This document shows positions 1 through 9,800 of a stretch of DNA of 64,000 nucleotides, one piece after another. The stretch covers positions 2,790,001 to 2,854,000 of the forward strand of contig JADJOI010000003.1 in NCBI GenBank assembly GCA_016713875.1, read 5' to 3'. The translations under genes were made by a program, and so were the position numbers. Below the pieces are notes generated by a model that saw only the letters and a list, made by a program, of their open reading frames with translations, did not search any database and was not told where the DNA came from. This DNA comes from Flavobacteriales bacterium (lineage in GTDB: Bacteria; Bacteroidota; Bacteroidia; Flavobacteriales_F; PHOS-HE28). The stretch's first letter is position 1, and each line of letters opens with the position of its first letter.

Positions 1-1
1 C

Positions 2-2704
2 ATCCCGCTGCCCGGCCTGGATCGACCACGCATCACCGCCCTGGCCACTGACGCGAATGGGCGTGTGCTCATCGGCGTGGAGGATGTTGGGGTCCTGGTA
101 CACAAGGACGGACTGATCAGTGTGCTTGAGGGATTCCCCACCGACACCGCAGGCACGGTACGTTCACTCCTCTGCCTGGCGGACGGCACCGTATACATCG
201 GCCTGCGCAACGGTCTCCTGCGCTGCGCCGATGGCCGGTGTTCGGCCGTGACCCTGGGAAGCGAGGACCGCTCCAACGTGAGCAGCATGGCCGTGGGCAC
301 CGATGGCACCTTGTGGGTGGCCACCTTCGGCCAGGGGGTCTTCGCACTGCGTCCGAACGGCACCGTGGAGGAGATCGATGAGACCGACGGCCTGTTGCAG
401 AACAACGTGCGCAGCGTGACGGTCGATCGACAGGGCCGCGTGTGGCTGGCCAGCAAGTTCGGCGTCAACATCATCGACGGCGGACGCATCCGTGCGCTCA
501 CGGTGAACCAAGGGATGCCGAACGACAACATCTGGTGCGTATCGGTGGATGACCACGGCGACCTGTGGTTGGGGACGGACGGGGCGGGCATCCTGCGATG
601 GACCGGCGACCGCTTTGTCACCTACACCCAACGCGATGGCCTGTGCAGCGATCAGGTGATGTGCCTGGTGGCCGATAGCGCGAACGACCTGTGGCTGGGC
701 ACCTACGGCAACGGCATCTGCCGGATGGACGGCATGGCGTTGGTGAGCACCCTGGACGGCCTGCCGAACAACACGGTCTGGACCGGACTGCGCCGCCGGG
801 ACAACAGCCTGTGGTTCGGCACCAGTGACGGATTGTGCAGGCTGCGCAATGGTGTGGTGGTGCCGTTGCCGGATAGCTTGTCGCTGCGTGATGAGCGTGT
901 GGTGGCCCTGCACGAGGATGCAGATGGCACGCTGTGGTGCGGCGCACGCGAAGGGCTCTTCTCGATCCGCGAGGGCCGGCTGCAACGTGAACCCGGCCCG
1001 CCTGGCACACAGCTACGTTCGATCCGGGACCTGCATCGCGACCGCGAAGGACGGCTGTGGGCGGCCCATGAGGTCGGAGTGGCCCGTTGGAGCACGAACG
1101 GATGGACCACCTGGACCGCAGGCCAGGAGCTTCCCACAGGCGCGGTGTACAGCCTGGCGGAGGACCACAGCGGACGCGTCTGGGCCGGTACCGCCGACGG
1201 GCTGGTGTGCTTCACCGGATCGGGTCCCCGTGTGCTCCGGCTCGCCGCGGACTTCGGGTCCAACTACATCGACCTGGTGCGGGTCTCGGCCGACGGGCGG
1301 CTCTGGGTGGGCACCAACAATGGCCTTTTCCAGGTCGGACCGGACAGTCTGCTCAACAACGGGAGCGGGGTGACGCACTACACCACCAGTGATGGGCTCC
1401 TCAGCCTGGAGTGCAACCTGAACGCATCGCACCTCGACACCAAGGGGCGGTTGCTCTTCGGCACTTCACGCGGCCTGGTGGTGCACCTGCCGGCTGTCGA
1501 GCACACCCCGACGGCGGAGGTCATCCCGCTCCACATCACCGGGCTGCGCTGGTTCCTTCGCCCTTCCGGCTGGGAGGGCCGGTCCGCAGGGACCGACACG
1601 CTTACAGGACTTCCCACAGGACTCCTGCTCCCCTACGAACGCAACCACCTCACGTTCGATTATGCCGGCATCAGCCTGAGCGCGCCAGAGCAGGTGGTCT
1701 ACCGCTATCGTCTACTGGGCCATGACAATGACTGGTTGCCGGAAACGGACGTGCGCTCTGCGAGCTTCAGCAATCTACCGCATGGGCACTACGTGTTCCA
1801 GGTGATGGCCAAGGGGCGCAATGGCCTGTGGAGCGCGCCGAAGGAATATGCCTTCGATGTACAACCCCCGTTCTGGGCCCGTTGGTGGTTCTTCGCGCTC
1901 ACCGGGGCCGTGGTGATCGGTTCGGTGGGCGGTGTGGCCCGGTACCGGTCATTGCAGCGCCGTCGCCAGGAACGCACCCGCCAGTTGATGCTGCGCTCGC
2001 GGATGCTCCAACTTGAACAGCAGGCGCTGAACGCGAACATGAACCGGCACTTCATCTTCAACGCCCTCAACAGCATCCAGTATCACATCAACAAGCAGGA
2101 CCGGGCCACGGCCAACCGCTACCTCACGAGCTTCGCCAAGCTCATCCGCAAGAACCTGGACGCCAGCCAGAGCGATACCACCAGTCTGGCCGAGGAGCTC
2201 GAACGGCTGGAGCTGTATCTCGTTCTGGAGCACATGCGCTTCAAGGACCGGTTCCGCTATGTGCTGACGGTGGAGCCCGGGGTGGACACGCTCCACGTTC
2301 GGCTGCCGGCCATGATGTTGCAGCCCTACGTGGAGAACAGCATCTGGCACGGCATCCTGCCCACCGAGCGCCAGGGCCAGGTCACCATCCGGGTTTCGCC
2401 GGGCGGGCCCGGCCGTGTACGGGTCACGATCGCGGACGACGGGCTGGGCATCGAGCAGAGCAAGGCCCGCAAACAGGACGGGGACCACATCTCCAGGGGG
2501 ATCGAGATCACCAAGGGGCGGGCCGATGTGCTGCGGAACCTGCAGGTGACCGACATCCGGATCACGGGACCCGAGCAGGTGCAGGGGCCTGATGGTAAGG
2601 TCCACGGCACCCAGGTCACGATCGACCTGCCCGGCAACGGTCCATCACCCCGTCCCGAAACCGATTTGCGATCGGGTCCTGGGCACCCTATCTTTGGAAC
2701 CTGA
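2..2704 (+). CDS. Sensor histidine kinase with two-component propeller and Y_Y_Y domain (5' partial)
   Basis: The frame is open to the window edge, so the real start lies upstream; about 900 residues are visible. The first ~490 visible residues are repeated propeller blades of the type W-LGT-G-GI, a periplasmic two-component-regulator propeller. A Y_Y_Y domain follows (about 1680-1860), then one transmembrane helix (about 1882-1945) and a LytS-type kinase core. The phospho-acceptor motif is NMNRHFIFNALNSI (His codon 2048-2050), with Arg where many LytS proteins have Pro. An N-box around PYVENSIWHG and a G-box around DDGLGI follow. Such kinases normally sense an extracellular ligand and signal to a LytTR regulator, but none is adjacent. 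The stop overlaps the start of the next gene (TGATG). The family call is solid; the ligand is unknown. Confidence 0.9.
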   Translation: MPLPGLDRPRITALATDANGRVLIGVEDVGVLVHKDGLISVLEGFPTDTAGTVRSLLCLADGTVYIGLRNGLLRCADGRCSAVTLGSEDRSNVSSMAVGTDGTLWVATFGQGVFALRPNGTVEEIDETDGLLQNNVRSVTVDRQGRVWLASKFGVNIIDGGRIRALTVNQGMPNDNIWCVSVDDHGDLWLGTDGAGILRWTGDRFVTYTQRDGLCSDQVMCLVADSANDLWLGTYGNGICRMDGMALVSTLDGLPNNTVWTGLRRRDNSLWFGTSDGLCRLRNGVVVPLPDSLSLRDERVVALHEDADGTLWCGAREGLFSIREGRLQREPGPPGTQLRSIRDLHRDREGRLWAAHEVGVARWSTNGWTTWTAGQELPTGAVYSLAEDHSGRVWAGTADGLVCFTGSGPRVLRLAADFGSNYIDLVRVSADGRLWVGTNNGLFQVGPDSLLNNGSGVTHYTTSDGLLSLECNLNASHLDTKGRLLFGTSRGLVVHLPAVEHTPTAEVIPLHITGLRWFLRPSGWEGRSAGTDTLTGLPTGLLLPYERNHLTFDYAGISLSAPEQVVYRYRLLGHDNDWLPETDVRSASFSNLPHGHYVFQVMAKGRNGLWSAPKEYAFDVQPPFWARWWFFALTGAVVIGSVGGVARYRSLQRRRQERTRQLMLRSRMLQLEQQALNANMNRHFIFNALNSIQYHINKQDRATANRYLTSFAKLIRKNLDASQSDTTSLAEELERLELYLVLEHMRFKDRFRYVLTVEPGVDTLHVRLPAMMLQPYVENSIWHGILPTERQGQVTIRVSPGGPGRVRVTIADDGLGIEQSKARKQDGDHISRGIEITKGRADVLRNLQVTDIRITGPEQVQGPDGKVHGTQVTIDLPGNGPSPRPETDLRSGPGHPIFGT
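2689..2696 (+). promoter_or_regulatory. Bacteroidota -7 promoter element TATCTTTG
   Basis: TATCTTTG matches TAnnTTTG, with a TTG 20 nt upstream (2666-2668) as the -33 element. It lies inside the 3' end of the kinase gene and ends 7 nt before the lipoprotein ATG, so the transcript would be nearly leaderless. Confidence 0.6.
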
Positions 2705-3015
2705 TGGTCCGGAACCTCATCGCCTGCCTGTTGATGGTCGTTGCGCTCGCCGCGTGCACCAAGGAGCAGGTCATGCCCACGGGCCAACTCACCCAGGGCG
2801 AGGACAAGCGCATGCAGGAGGAGCCGAGCGGCAGCATGGCCGGAGCCGCTGCGGCGGGAAAAGGAGAGCCTGAAGGTCAGGGCGCCATCGTTCGGTCCGG
2901 TGATCTGGACGAACAGGGTGGCGGAGGGGATGACGGCGACATCTCCGATGACGGGGATGAGGATGCCGATGGCGAGCGGAACAAGAAGAAGAACAACGGA
3001 ACGACCGGCAACTGA
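2704..3015 (+). CDS. Small acidic lipoprotein
   Basis: 103 residues. The N-terminus has a basic start, a hydrophobic stretch and a lipobox ending LAAC (Cys18), so it is predicted to be lipidated and membrane anchored. The mature part is low complexity: Gly/Ala/Glu-rich, then an Asp/Gly-rich stretch (about residues 68-90) and a Lys/Asn-rich tail. No domain is recognised. The start overlaps the kinase stop, but a good promoter element sits just upstream, so it may also be transcribed alone. Function unknown. Confidence 0.75.
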   Translation: MVRNLIACLLMVVALAACTKEQVMPTGQLTQGEDKRMQEEPSGSMAGAAAAGKGEPEGQGAIVRSGDLDEQGGGGDDGDISDDGDEDADGERNKKKNNGTTGN

Positions 3016-3038
3016 CCGTTCGGACCGCGAATGATCGA

Positions 3039-3060
3039 CGCCCTGGCCTGGTCCAGGGCG
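3039..3060 (+). terminator. Hairpin after the lipoprotein gene
   Basis: CGCCCTGG and CCAGGGCG form a perfect 8-bp stem with a 6-nt loop, followed by TTGTCGTT. The position, just after the lipoprotein gene and before a new gene, fits a terminator, although the T tract is poor. Confidence 0.5.
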
Positions 3061-3172
3061 TTGTCGTTCCGGGCCGATACTGCCGGTGCCCGAAGCAGGC
3101 AGGCCGTTCCTCGCGGCCGGGCACCCTGGGCGATGGATGCCCTCTAGCTTTCCATTGTTCACCCCCATCACC

Positions 3173-4732
3173 ATGTCCAGGAAAGCATCCGATCAGGTCC
3201 ACCGGCTGATCCGCTCCATGGACGCGGCCGAGAAGCGGTACTTCAAGCTCTATGCGGGGCGGCACCTGATCCAGGGGCAGAGCAACCATCTGCTCCTGTT
3301 CAGCGCCATCGCCGCGATGGAGGAATACGATGAGGAGGCGCTCTTGCGGCGATTCAAGGGGCGCGGGTTCACTGCGCGCTTCGCCATCGCCAAGCAGCGC
3401 CTGCACAACACCATCCTGGAGAGCCTCTCGGCCTATCACGCCCATTCCTCCGTGGACGCCAGGCTCCGCCGCCGCATGCACGAGGTGGAGGTCCTTTACC
3501 AGCGTGCGCTGTACGTGGATGCTGAACGGCACCTGGCAGGTGTGGAGCGCCTTGCCGCCAAGCATGAGAAGTTCCACGTCCTCGCCGAGGTCCACGTGTG
3601 GCAGCGCCGCCTGCTTGAGCGGACGCACTACCAAGGCGTGACCGCGGCCACGCTCGATGACCAGCGCCAGCGGGCCGCACGGCTGCTTGCACGGATGACG
3701 GAGCTCGACGCGCTGTGGGACCTGAAAAGCGAAGTGTATCTGACGCTTTATGGGGAAGGTCAGGCCCGGAGCACGGCGCAAGTGGAGCGGGTGCGGGCGA
3801 TCATGGCGCGTCCGGGCCGTCCGCTGGTGGATGCCCATGGCTCGGCCCAGGCACGCTACCTGCACCACCATCTGGAGGCCGTGGCCGGCTTCGCCACCGG
3901 CGACCTTGAGGCCAGCCGCGCACACCTCCTTGCGAACCGGGACCTGCTCGAGGCCGAGCGGCACACCTTTATCGACGAACCCTGCCGTTTGCTGGCGGTC
4001 TTGAGCAACCTGGCGTACGTCTGCACGCGCATCGGACGCTTCGACGAGGCAAATGAGCACCTCCGCGCCTATCGCCTGGCCCCCGCCGCCTGGCGCATGC
4101 CGGAGACCGAGGATCTGGAGATGAAGCTCTTCGCCACGGGAACCTCCCTGGAGCTCAGCATCCATTGCGCCAGCGGGGAGTTCGAGCACGCACTCGCGAT
4201 GGTTCCCACCGTGGAGCGCGGTCTGGAGCGGCACGGTGAGGCGCTGGGGGCGTTGCGGCGCGCCGGGTGCATGTTCCAGGTGGCCGTCGCCCACTTCGGA
4301 GGAGGCCGCCCGACGGAGGCCCTGCGGTGGTGCCATCGCCTGCTGAACGAGACCCACCAGGACCAAGGTGGCATCGTGTCCTATGCGCGGTTGCTCGAGC
4401 TGATGCTCCGGCTGGAGACCGATGACAAGGAGCTGCTTCCCTATGCCCTGCGGAACACGGAGCGTTACCTGAAAGGCCGTGCACGCACCCATCGGTTCGA
4501 ACAGGTCTTCCTACGCCTGGTCCGCGACCTGCTCAAGCCGTTGGAACCACGTCACCAACGCGCGGCCTTCCAGCGCTTTCACGACGATCTCGCGCAGCTC
4601 GCAGGCGAGCCGTTGGAACAGCCTGCCTTCGAGCATCTGGACCCGTTGACCTGGGCGGAGAGCCATCTGACGGGGAAGGCCTATGGTGGGCTCGTGCGGG
4701 AGCGCGCACGGGAGAAGAACAAGGCGGCCTGA
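3173..4732 (+). CDS. Helical-repeat (TPR-like) cytoplasmic protein
   Basis: 519 residues from the ATG at 3173. The frame is open further upstream, but the upstream part reads like non-coding sequence, whereas MSRKASDQVHRLIRSMDAAE looks like a natural start. The protein is almost entirely alpha-helical, with Ala/Leu/Arg-rich helix pairs resembling degenerate TPR repeats. There is no signal peptide or catalytic motif. The opening (LIRSM-AAEKRYFKLYAG) resembles conserved hypothetical proteins of Bacteroidota. A TAgcTTTC -7-like sequence lies at about 3146. Function not recognised. Confidence 0.75.
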   Translation: MSRKASDQVHRLIRSMDAAEKRYFKLYAGRHLIQGQSNHLLLFSAIAAMEEYDEEALLRRFKGRGFTARFAIAKQRLHNTILESLSAYHAHSSVDARLRRRMHEVEVLYQRALYVDAERHLAGVERLAAKHEKFHVLAEVHVWQRRLLERTHYQGVTAATLDDQRQRAARLLARMTELDALWDLKSEVYLTLYGEGQARSTAQVERVRAIMARPGRPLVDAHGSAQARYLHHHLEAVAGFATGDLEASRAHLLANRDLLEAERHTFIDEPCRLLAVLSNLAYVCTRIGRFDEANEHLRAYRLAPAAWRMPETEDLEMKLFATGTSLELSIHCASGEFEHALAMVPTVERGLERHGEALGALRRAGCMFQVAVAHFGGGRPTEALRWCHRLLNETHQDQGGIVSYARLLELMLRLETDDKELLPYALRNTERYLKGRARTHRFEQVFLRLVRDLLKPLEPRHQRAAFQRFHDDLAQLAGEPLEQPAFEHLDPLTWAESHLTGKAYGGLVRERAREKNKAA

Positions 4733-4852
4733 TGCCGGAGCGCCACCGGCGCATCCGCCCTTGCTCCAGATCCGCGAGCCTGGGCGTACGGGTCCCATAT
4801 GCATGGGCAACCTTCATACAGGCTTGCCGGTCATCCAATGGATCCCGTACCC

Positions 4853-6445
4853 ATGAGAGCACCGTCCATCCTCGGCCTCCAGGCCGCACTCCTCGCCCTA
4901 TCCGCATCGGCCCAACAGCCGGACTGGCTCGTGAGCTGGCCGGTGAACTGGAACCTGAACCCGAGCATGCCCCGGCACGTGCTCGCCTCCTCACCCGGCG
5001 GTCAACTGATGACCGCGCGCCTCGATGGAGCGGTGCAGAGCTTCGGCATGGACGTGTTCGGCAGTGTGGTGGTGCATGGGCTGGACCCCGGCATCGGGCA
5101 GCCGCTCTGGTCCTGTGGGCTGTTCCCCAACGCCACGGCTGACCGCGGCGCGGTCGATGACGGGGGCAACGTGTACGTGGCGGGGCGGTTCATGGATGAT
5201 ATGGCTTTGTGTGATGGGTCCATCCTCGGGCATACGGGAACCGGTCTTGATGTGGACCTCTTCCTGATGAAGTTCGACCCCTCCGGCATGCTGATCTGGA
5301 AGCGGAACATCTCGGTCGACCAGCCGGACGCCACCATGATGGCCGCCCTGGCGATCGACCCGAACGGCGACCTCTGGTACGCCACCAGCGATTTCATCCT
5401 GACCCGCATCAACCGGGTGGACGCTGCGGGCAACGATGCGGAGCAGCGCCTGATCGACGGGGGCAAGACCATCGGCGGCATGAGCTTCGACCCGTGGGGC
5501 GGCCTGTATGTGAGCGGGGGTACCGACAACGGCGGGTTCGCGTTCGGTGGCCTCACCCCGACATTGCCCATCAACGAGCCCTACCTCATGTTCCTGTGCC
5601 GCTTCAAGCCCGATGGCGCTGGTGACTGGGTGCAGTTCGCACACGATGTCACCTTCCAGTTCCCCGTGGTGGAGGCCGATGCCTTCGGGCACGCCTATGT
5701 CGCCGGCAGCATCCTGGACGCAACCGTTTGGGGCGGTCTTCCGGTGAACGGTGCCGAATGGGTCTCGGCGATGTTCCTGGCCAAAGCGGACAGTACCGGC
5801 CAGTTCCTCTGGACCGTGGAGAGCGATACGGCAGGCGGTCCCATCACCGGCGACGTGGAAGCCGGTGTGCGTGGCTGTCTGGCCGTGGACGGCGCTGGTA
5901 ACCCATACCTCACAGGGTCCGTGCGCGGACAGGTGGACTGGGGCAATGGCGTGGTGAGCGATGCCATCAGCCTGGGCCTGCATGCACAGACCATCGTGGC
6001 CTTCGACGCCAACGGCCTTCCGCAATGGGTCGCCAACAGTCAGTCCACGGGAACACTGACCACGCAAACGATCACTGGCACCACGAACGGCACCCTCTAC
6101 TTCAGCGACCATACGCACGATGTGTTCGGTTTTCCGCCCCACCAAGCGGGATCAAGTGGCGCACAGTCCTGCATCCTGGGCCGCATCAGCAACACATCCA
6201 CCGGTGTACCGGATCTGAACGGGACCAGGGAGATCACCGCACACCCCTCGCCCTTCACCGACGCGTTCGCCCTTTCACCAAAGCCCAGCGGGCAAAGCGT
6301 GGTGCGTGTCTTCGATGCGAACGGCCGCCTGGTGCACAACGGATCCTACCGCACGGGCCTGGGGCAGGATTGGCCGGCAGGACTTTACGCCGTGGAGGTA
6401 CGCAGCGGTGCAGGGCGCAGCGTGGTGCGCGTGGTGAAGGAGTGA
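4853..6445 (+). CDS. Secreted beta-propeller-like protein with T9SS type A sorting domain
   Basis: 530 residues from the ATG at 4853, which begins a signal peptide ending near SASAQQ. The body contains repeats of the kind G-VYVAG-F and A-DP-GDLWYAT, resembling SBBP/NHL-like propeller blades. The last ~75 residues form a T9SS type A sorting domain (HPSPFTDAF... VRVFDANGRLV... LPAGLYAVEV... VVRVVKE). It is therefore probably exported by type IX secretion and attached to the surface. It converges on thiL with 1 nt between the stops. Ligand or adhesion role unknown. Confidence 0.85.
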   Translation: MRAPSILGLQAALLALSASAQQPDWLVSWPVNWNLNPSMPRHVLASSPGGQLMTARLDGAVQSFGMDVFGSVVVHGLDPGIGQPLWSCGLFPNATADRGAVDDGGNVYVAGRFMDDMALCDGSILGHTGTGLDVDLFLMKFDPSGMLIWKRNISVDQPDATMMAALAIDPNGDLWYATSDFILTRINRVDAAGNDAEQRLIDGGKTIGGMSFDPWGGLYVSGGTDNGGFAFGGLTPTLPINEPYLMFLCRFKPDGAGDWVQFAHDVTFQFPVVEADAFGHAYVAGSILDATVWGGLPVNGAEWVSAMFLAKADSTGQFLWTVESDTAGGPITGDVEAGVRGCLAVDGAGNPYLTGSVRGQVDWGNGVVSDAISLGLHAQTIVAFDANGLPQWVANSQSTGTLTTQTITGTTNGTLYFSDHTHDVFGFPPHQAGSSGAQSCILGRISNTSTGVPDLNGTREITAHPSPFTDAFALSPKPSGQSVVRVFDANGRLVHNGSYRTGLGQDWPAGLYAVEVRSGAGRSVVRVVKE

Positions 6446-6446
6446 G

Positions 6447-7490
6447 CTAGTCCTTCTTCAAAAAGGCATCCCAGCCCTGGGCCGTGAGCTCGTGCTCTCC
6501 ACCCTGCTTGTCCACCAGGCGATAGCCGCTGGTGGCATCGGTCATGTGTCCCACCACGGTGAGGTTCGGGTTGCCCTTGATGGCCTCGAAGTCGGCCTGG
6601 CGGATGGTGAAGAGCAGCTCGTAGTCCTCGCCGCCGCTGAGCGCGCACAAGGTGGGATCGAGGTTGAAGTCGCGGGCCGTGTTGTAGGTCGCCGGGTCGA
6701 TCGGCAGCTTCTCATCGTAGATGCGGACGCCCACCCCGGAGCTCCGGGCGATGTGCAGGGCCTCGCTCGCCAGCCCGTCGCTGATATCGATCATGGCCGT
6801 GGGTTTCACGCCGAGCTGCTTGAGCAGTGCGACGATGTCCTTGCGGGCCTCGGGCTTCAATTGGCGCTCCAGGATGTAGTCATGGCCGGCGAGATCGGGT
6901 TGGGCACCGGTCTCCGTGAACACCGCCTTCTCCCGCTCCAGCACCTGCAAGCCCATGTAGGCGCCGCCGAGATCGCCGCTCACCACCAGCAGGTCGTGCT
7001 CGCCGGCACCGCTACGGTACACCAGTTCTTCAGGAAGTGCGGCGCCGATGGCCGTCACCGCGATCACCAGTCCGCTTCGGCTGCTGGAGGTGTCGCCGCC
7101 CACCAGGTCAACGCCGTACTGCCGGCAAGCCATCAGCATGCCTTCATACAGCTCATCAACAGCCTCCACCGGGAAGCGGTTGCTAAGCGCCAGCGCCACG
7201 GTCACCTGCCTCGGCTCCGCGTTCATGGCATACACGTCGCTCAGGTTCACCACGATGGCCTTGTAGCCTAAGTGCTTCAGCGGCATGTAGGCCAGATCGA
7301 AGTGCACCCCCTCCACCAGCATGTCGGTGGTCACCACTTGATGCAGCCCTGATGGGTCGATCACCGCAGCATCATCGCCGATACCCTTCACGGACGAAGG
7401 CTGCGTGAGCTGCACCCGGGAGGCCAGGCGGTCGATGAGGCCGAATTCGCCCAGGGCGGAGAGCTCGGTGCGGGTGGTGGTGTCGCTCAT
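6447..7490 (-). CDS. thiL: Thiamine-monophosphate kinase
   Basis: 347 residues from the ATG at 7490; the longer open frame to 7571 crosses the promoter. ThiL phosphorylates thiamine monophosphate to thiamine diphosphate in the cytoplasm. PurM/ThiL family features are visible: GIGDDAAVID near the start, TDMLVEGVHFD, the NLSD metal/nucleotide motif, VGGDTSSS, and a DISDGLASE motif in the C-terminal half. The length fits the family. A TACTTTTG promoter lies 17 nt upstream. No other thiamine gene is nearby. Confidence 0.93.
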   Translation of the reverse strand: MSDTTTRTELSALGEFGLIDRLASRVQLTQPSSVKGIGDDAAVIDPSGLHQVVTTDMLVEGVHFDLAYMPLKHLGYKAIVVNLSDVYAMNAEPRQVTVALALSNRFPVEAVDELYEGMLMACRQYGVDLVGGDTSSSRSGLVIAVTAIGAALPEELVYRSGAGEHDLLVVSGDLGGAYMGLQVLEREKAVFTETGAQPDLAGHDYILERQLKPEARKDIVALLKQLGVKPTAMIDISDGLASEALHIARSSGVGVRIYDEKLPIDPATYNTARDFNLDPTLCALSGGEDYELLFTIRQADFEAIKGNPNLTVVGHMTDATSGYRLVDKQGGEHELTAQGWDAFLKKD

Positions 7491-7507
7491 GGGTGCGGTA
7501 CGGGCCC

Positions 7508-7515
7508 CAAAAGTA
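7508..7515 (-). promoter_or_regulatory. -7 promoter element TACTTTTG for thiL
   Basis: Read on the minus strand, TACTTTTG matches TAnnTTTG and lies 17 nt upstream of the thiL ATG. I see no clear -33 TTG. Confidence 0.55.
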
Positions 7516-7558
7516 CCCGCGAACCTGCGGTGCCGTCGGAATGTTCCCTTTGGGCCCT

Positions 7559-7588
7559 TTGCCAAGCGCAAAGGCCGATCTACCTTTG
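7559..7588 (+). promoter_or_regulatory. sufA promoter (TTG-N19-TACCTTTG)
   Basis: The -33 TTG is at 7559-7561 and the -7 TACCTTTG at 7581-7588, with 19 nt between, matching the Bacteroidota sigma factor consensus. Transcription should begin just before the palindrome at 7601-7617. Confidence 0.75.
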
Positions 7589-7600
7589 CTCTGCAACTTG

Positions 7601-7617
7601 TTTAGACTCAATCTAAA
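7601..7617 (+). promoter_or_regulatory. Predicted operator palindrome upstream of sufA
   Basis: TTTAGACTCAATCTAAA is an inverted repeat (TTTAGA-N5-TCTAAA) 12 nt downstream of the -7 element. The same TTTAGA-N5-TCTAAA architecture occurs at the same place before sufC (19071-19087). The position over the early transcribed region fits a repressor site. The regulator is unknown; an Fe-S-sensing Rrf2/IscR-type protein is a reasonable guess. Confidence 0.7.
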
Positions 7618-7629
7618 TAAGACTCAATC

Positions 7630-7956
7630 ATGATCAAGGTCTCCGAACCCGCCAAGGCCGAAGTCACCAAGCTCCTCAGCATGGAAGGCCGCGGCCCCAA
7701 CCACTTCGTGCGCGTGGGCGTGAAGGGCGGTGGCTGCAGCGGCCTGATGTACGATCTGATCTTCGATGACCAGATGAAGGAGGGCGACAAGGTCTTCGAG
7801 GACAACGGCGTGAAGGTGGTGGTGGATAAGAAGAGCCTCCTCTACCTGTTGGGCACCACCCTCGATTTCAGCGGTGGCCTCAACGGCAAGGGCTTCCAAT
7901 TCGTGAACCCCAACGCCAGCCGGACCTGTGGGTGCGGGGAGAGTTTCTCGATCTGA
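7630..7956 (+). CDS. sufA: HesB/IscA-family iron-sulfur assembly protein (SufA-like)
   Basis: 108 residues. A-type carrier proteins receive Fe-S clusters from the SufBCD scaffold and pass them to apo-proteins. The three conserved cysteines are present: GGGCSGLMY in the N-terminal half and TCGCGESF at the C-terminus. The length is typical. It is the first gene of the SUF locus, preceded by a consensus promoter and a palindrome shared with sufC. A 114-nt inverted-repeat element fills the gap to sufB. The A-type family call is firm; SufA rather than IscA is inferred from the neighbours. Confidence 0.93.
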   Translation: MIKVSEPAKAEVTKLLSMEGRGPNHFVRVGVKGGGCSGLMYDLIFDDQMKEGDKVFEDNGVKVVVDKKSLLYLLGTTLDFSGGLNGKGFQFVNPNASRTCGCGESFSI

Positions 7957-7957
7957 G

Positions 7958-8071
7958 TTCACCACAGAGGCACAGAGAGCACAGAGGAAATCCAAATGAC
8001 AAAGTCCACACGAGCAGCACGATCGAATAGGGAATTCGCATTCTCTGTGTCCTCCGTGCCTCTGTGGTGAA
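7958..8071. repeat. Interspersed inverted repeat (CACAGAGGCACAGAG type), copy 1
   Basis: The left arm (7958-7990, starting TTCACCACAGAGGCACAGAG) is nearly complementary to the right arm (8041-8071, ending CCTCTGTGGTGAA). About 50 nt of unrelated sequence lies between them. The element occupies essentially the whole sufA-sufB gap. A second copy lies between sufD and sufS. Confidence 0.85.
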
Positions 8072-8077
8072 TCATTC

Positions 8078-9526
<1,449 letters not shown>

Positions 9527-9800
9527 GGAGTTGGGCGTGCCCCCGTCCCAAATGCGGCCGGGGTCGCGTGCTGCGCTGTAGTTGCCTTGGTTCAGCGGGT
9601 ATGGCTGCGGCTCCGGTGGCTTCCTTCGGTCGCCTCCTCGCTCGCGCCATGCCTGCGCTTCACCTTCGGCAAGCTGCCGCTTCGCCGGCTCACGCTGGTT
9701 CGACAAGAAGTTATCAACCGGATTTGGTATTCCGGAAGGGGGGGGGTATCTCTGCGTGCTGTTGGCTTGTGCGGTTAACGATGGTATCCATTGTAGTGCC
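9527..9800. other. Non-coding junction between sufB and the secreted-protein block
   Basis: 274 nt without a supported gene. The first part is GC-rich and resembles fragmented repeat or coding debris. From about 9700 the composition shifts to A+T-richer sequence (AAGAAGTTATCAACCGG) with a G8 run near 9739. I see no recognisable attachment site or insertion-sequence ends. It marks the left boundary of the lower-G+C block. Confidence 0.5.

Noticed and set aside
9627..9700. Attachment site or insertion-sequence end at the left edge of the block in the suf locus
   Set aside because: No tRNA, integrase, transposase or matching direct repeat could be found at both edges.
9582..9800. Upstream extension of the secreted gene at 9801
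   Set aside because: The extension lacks protein character, and the ATG at 9801 begins a clear signal peptide.
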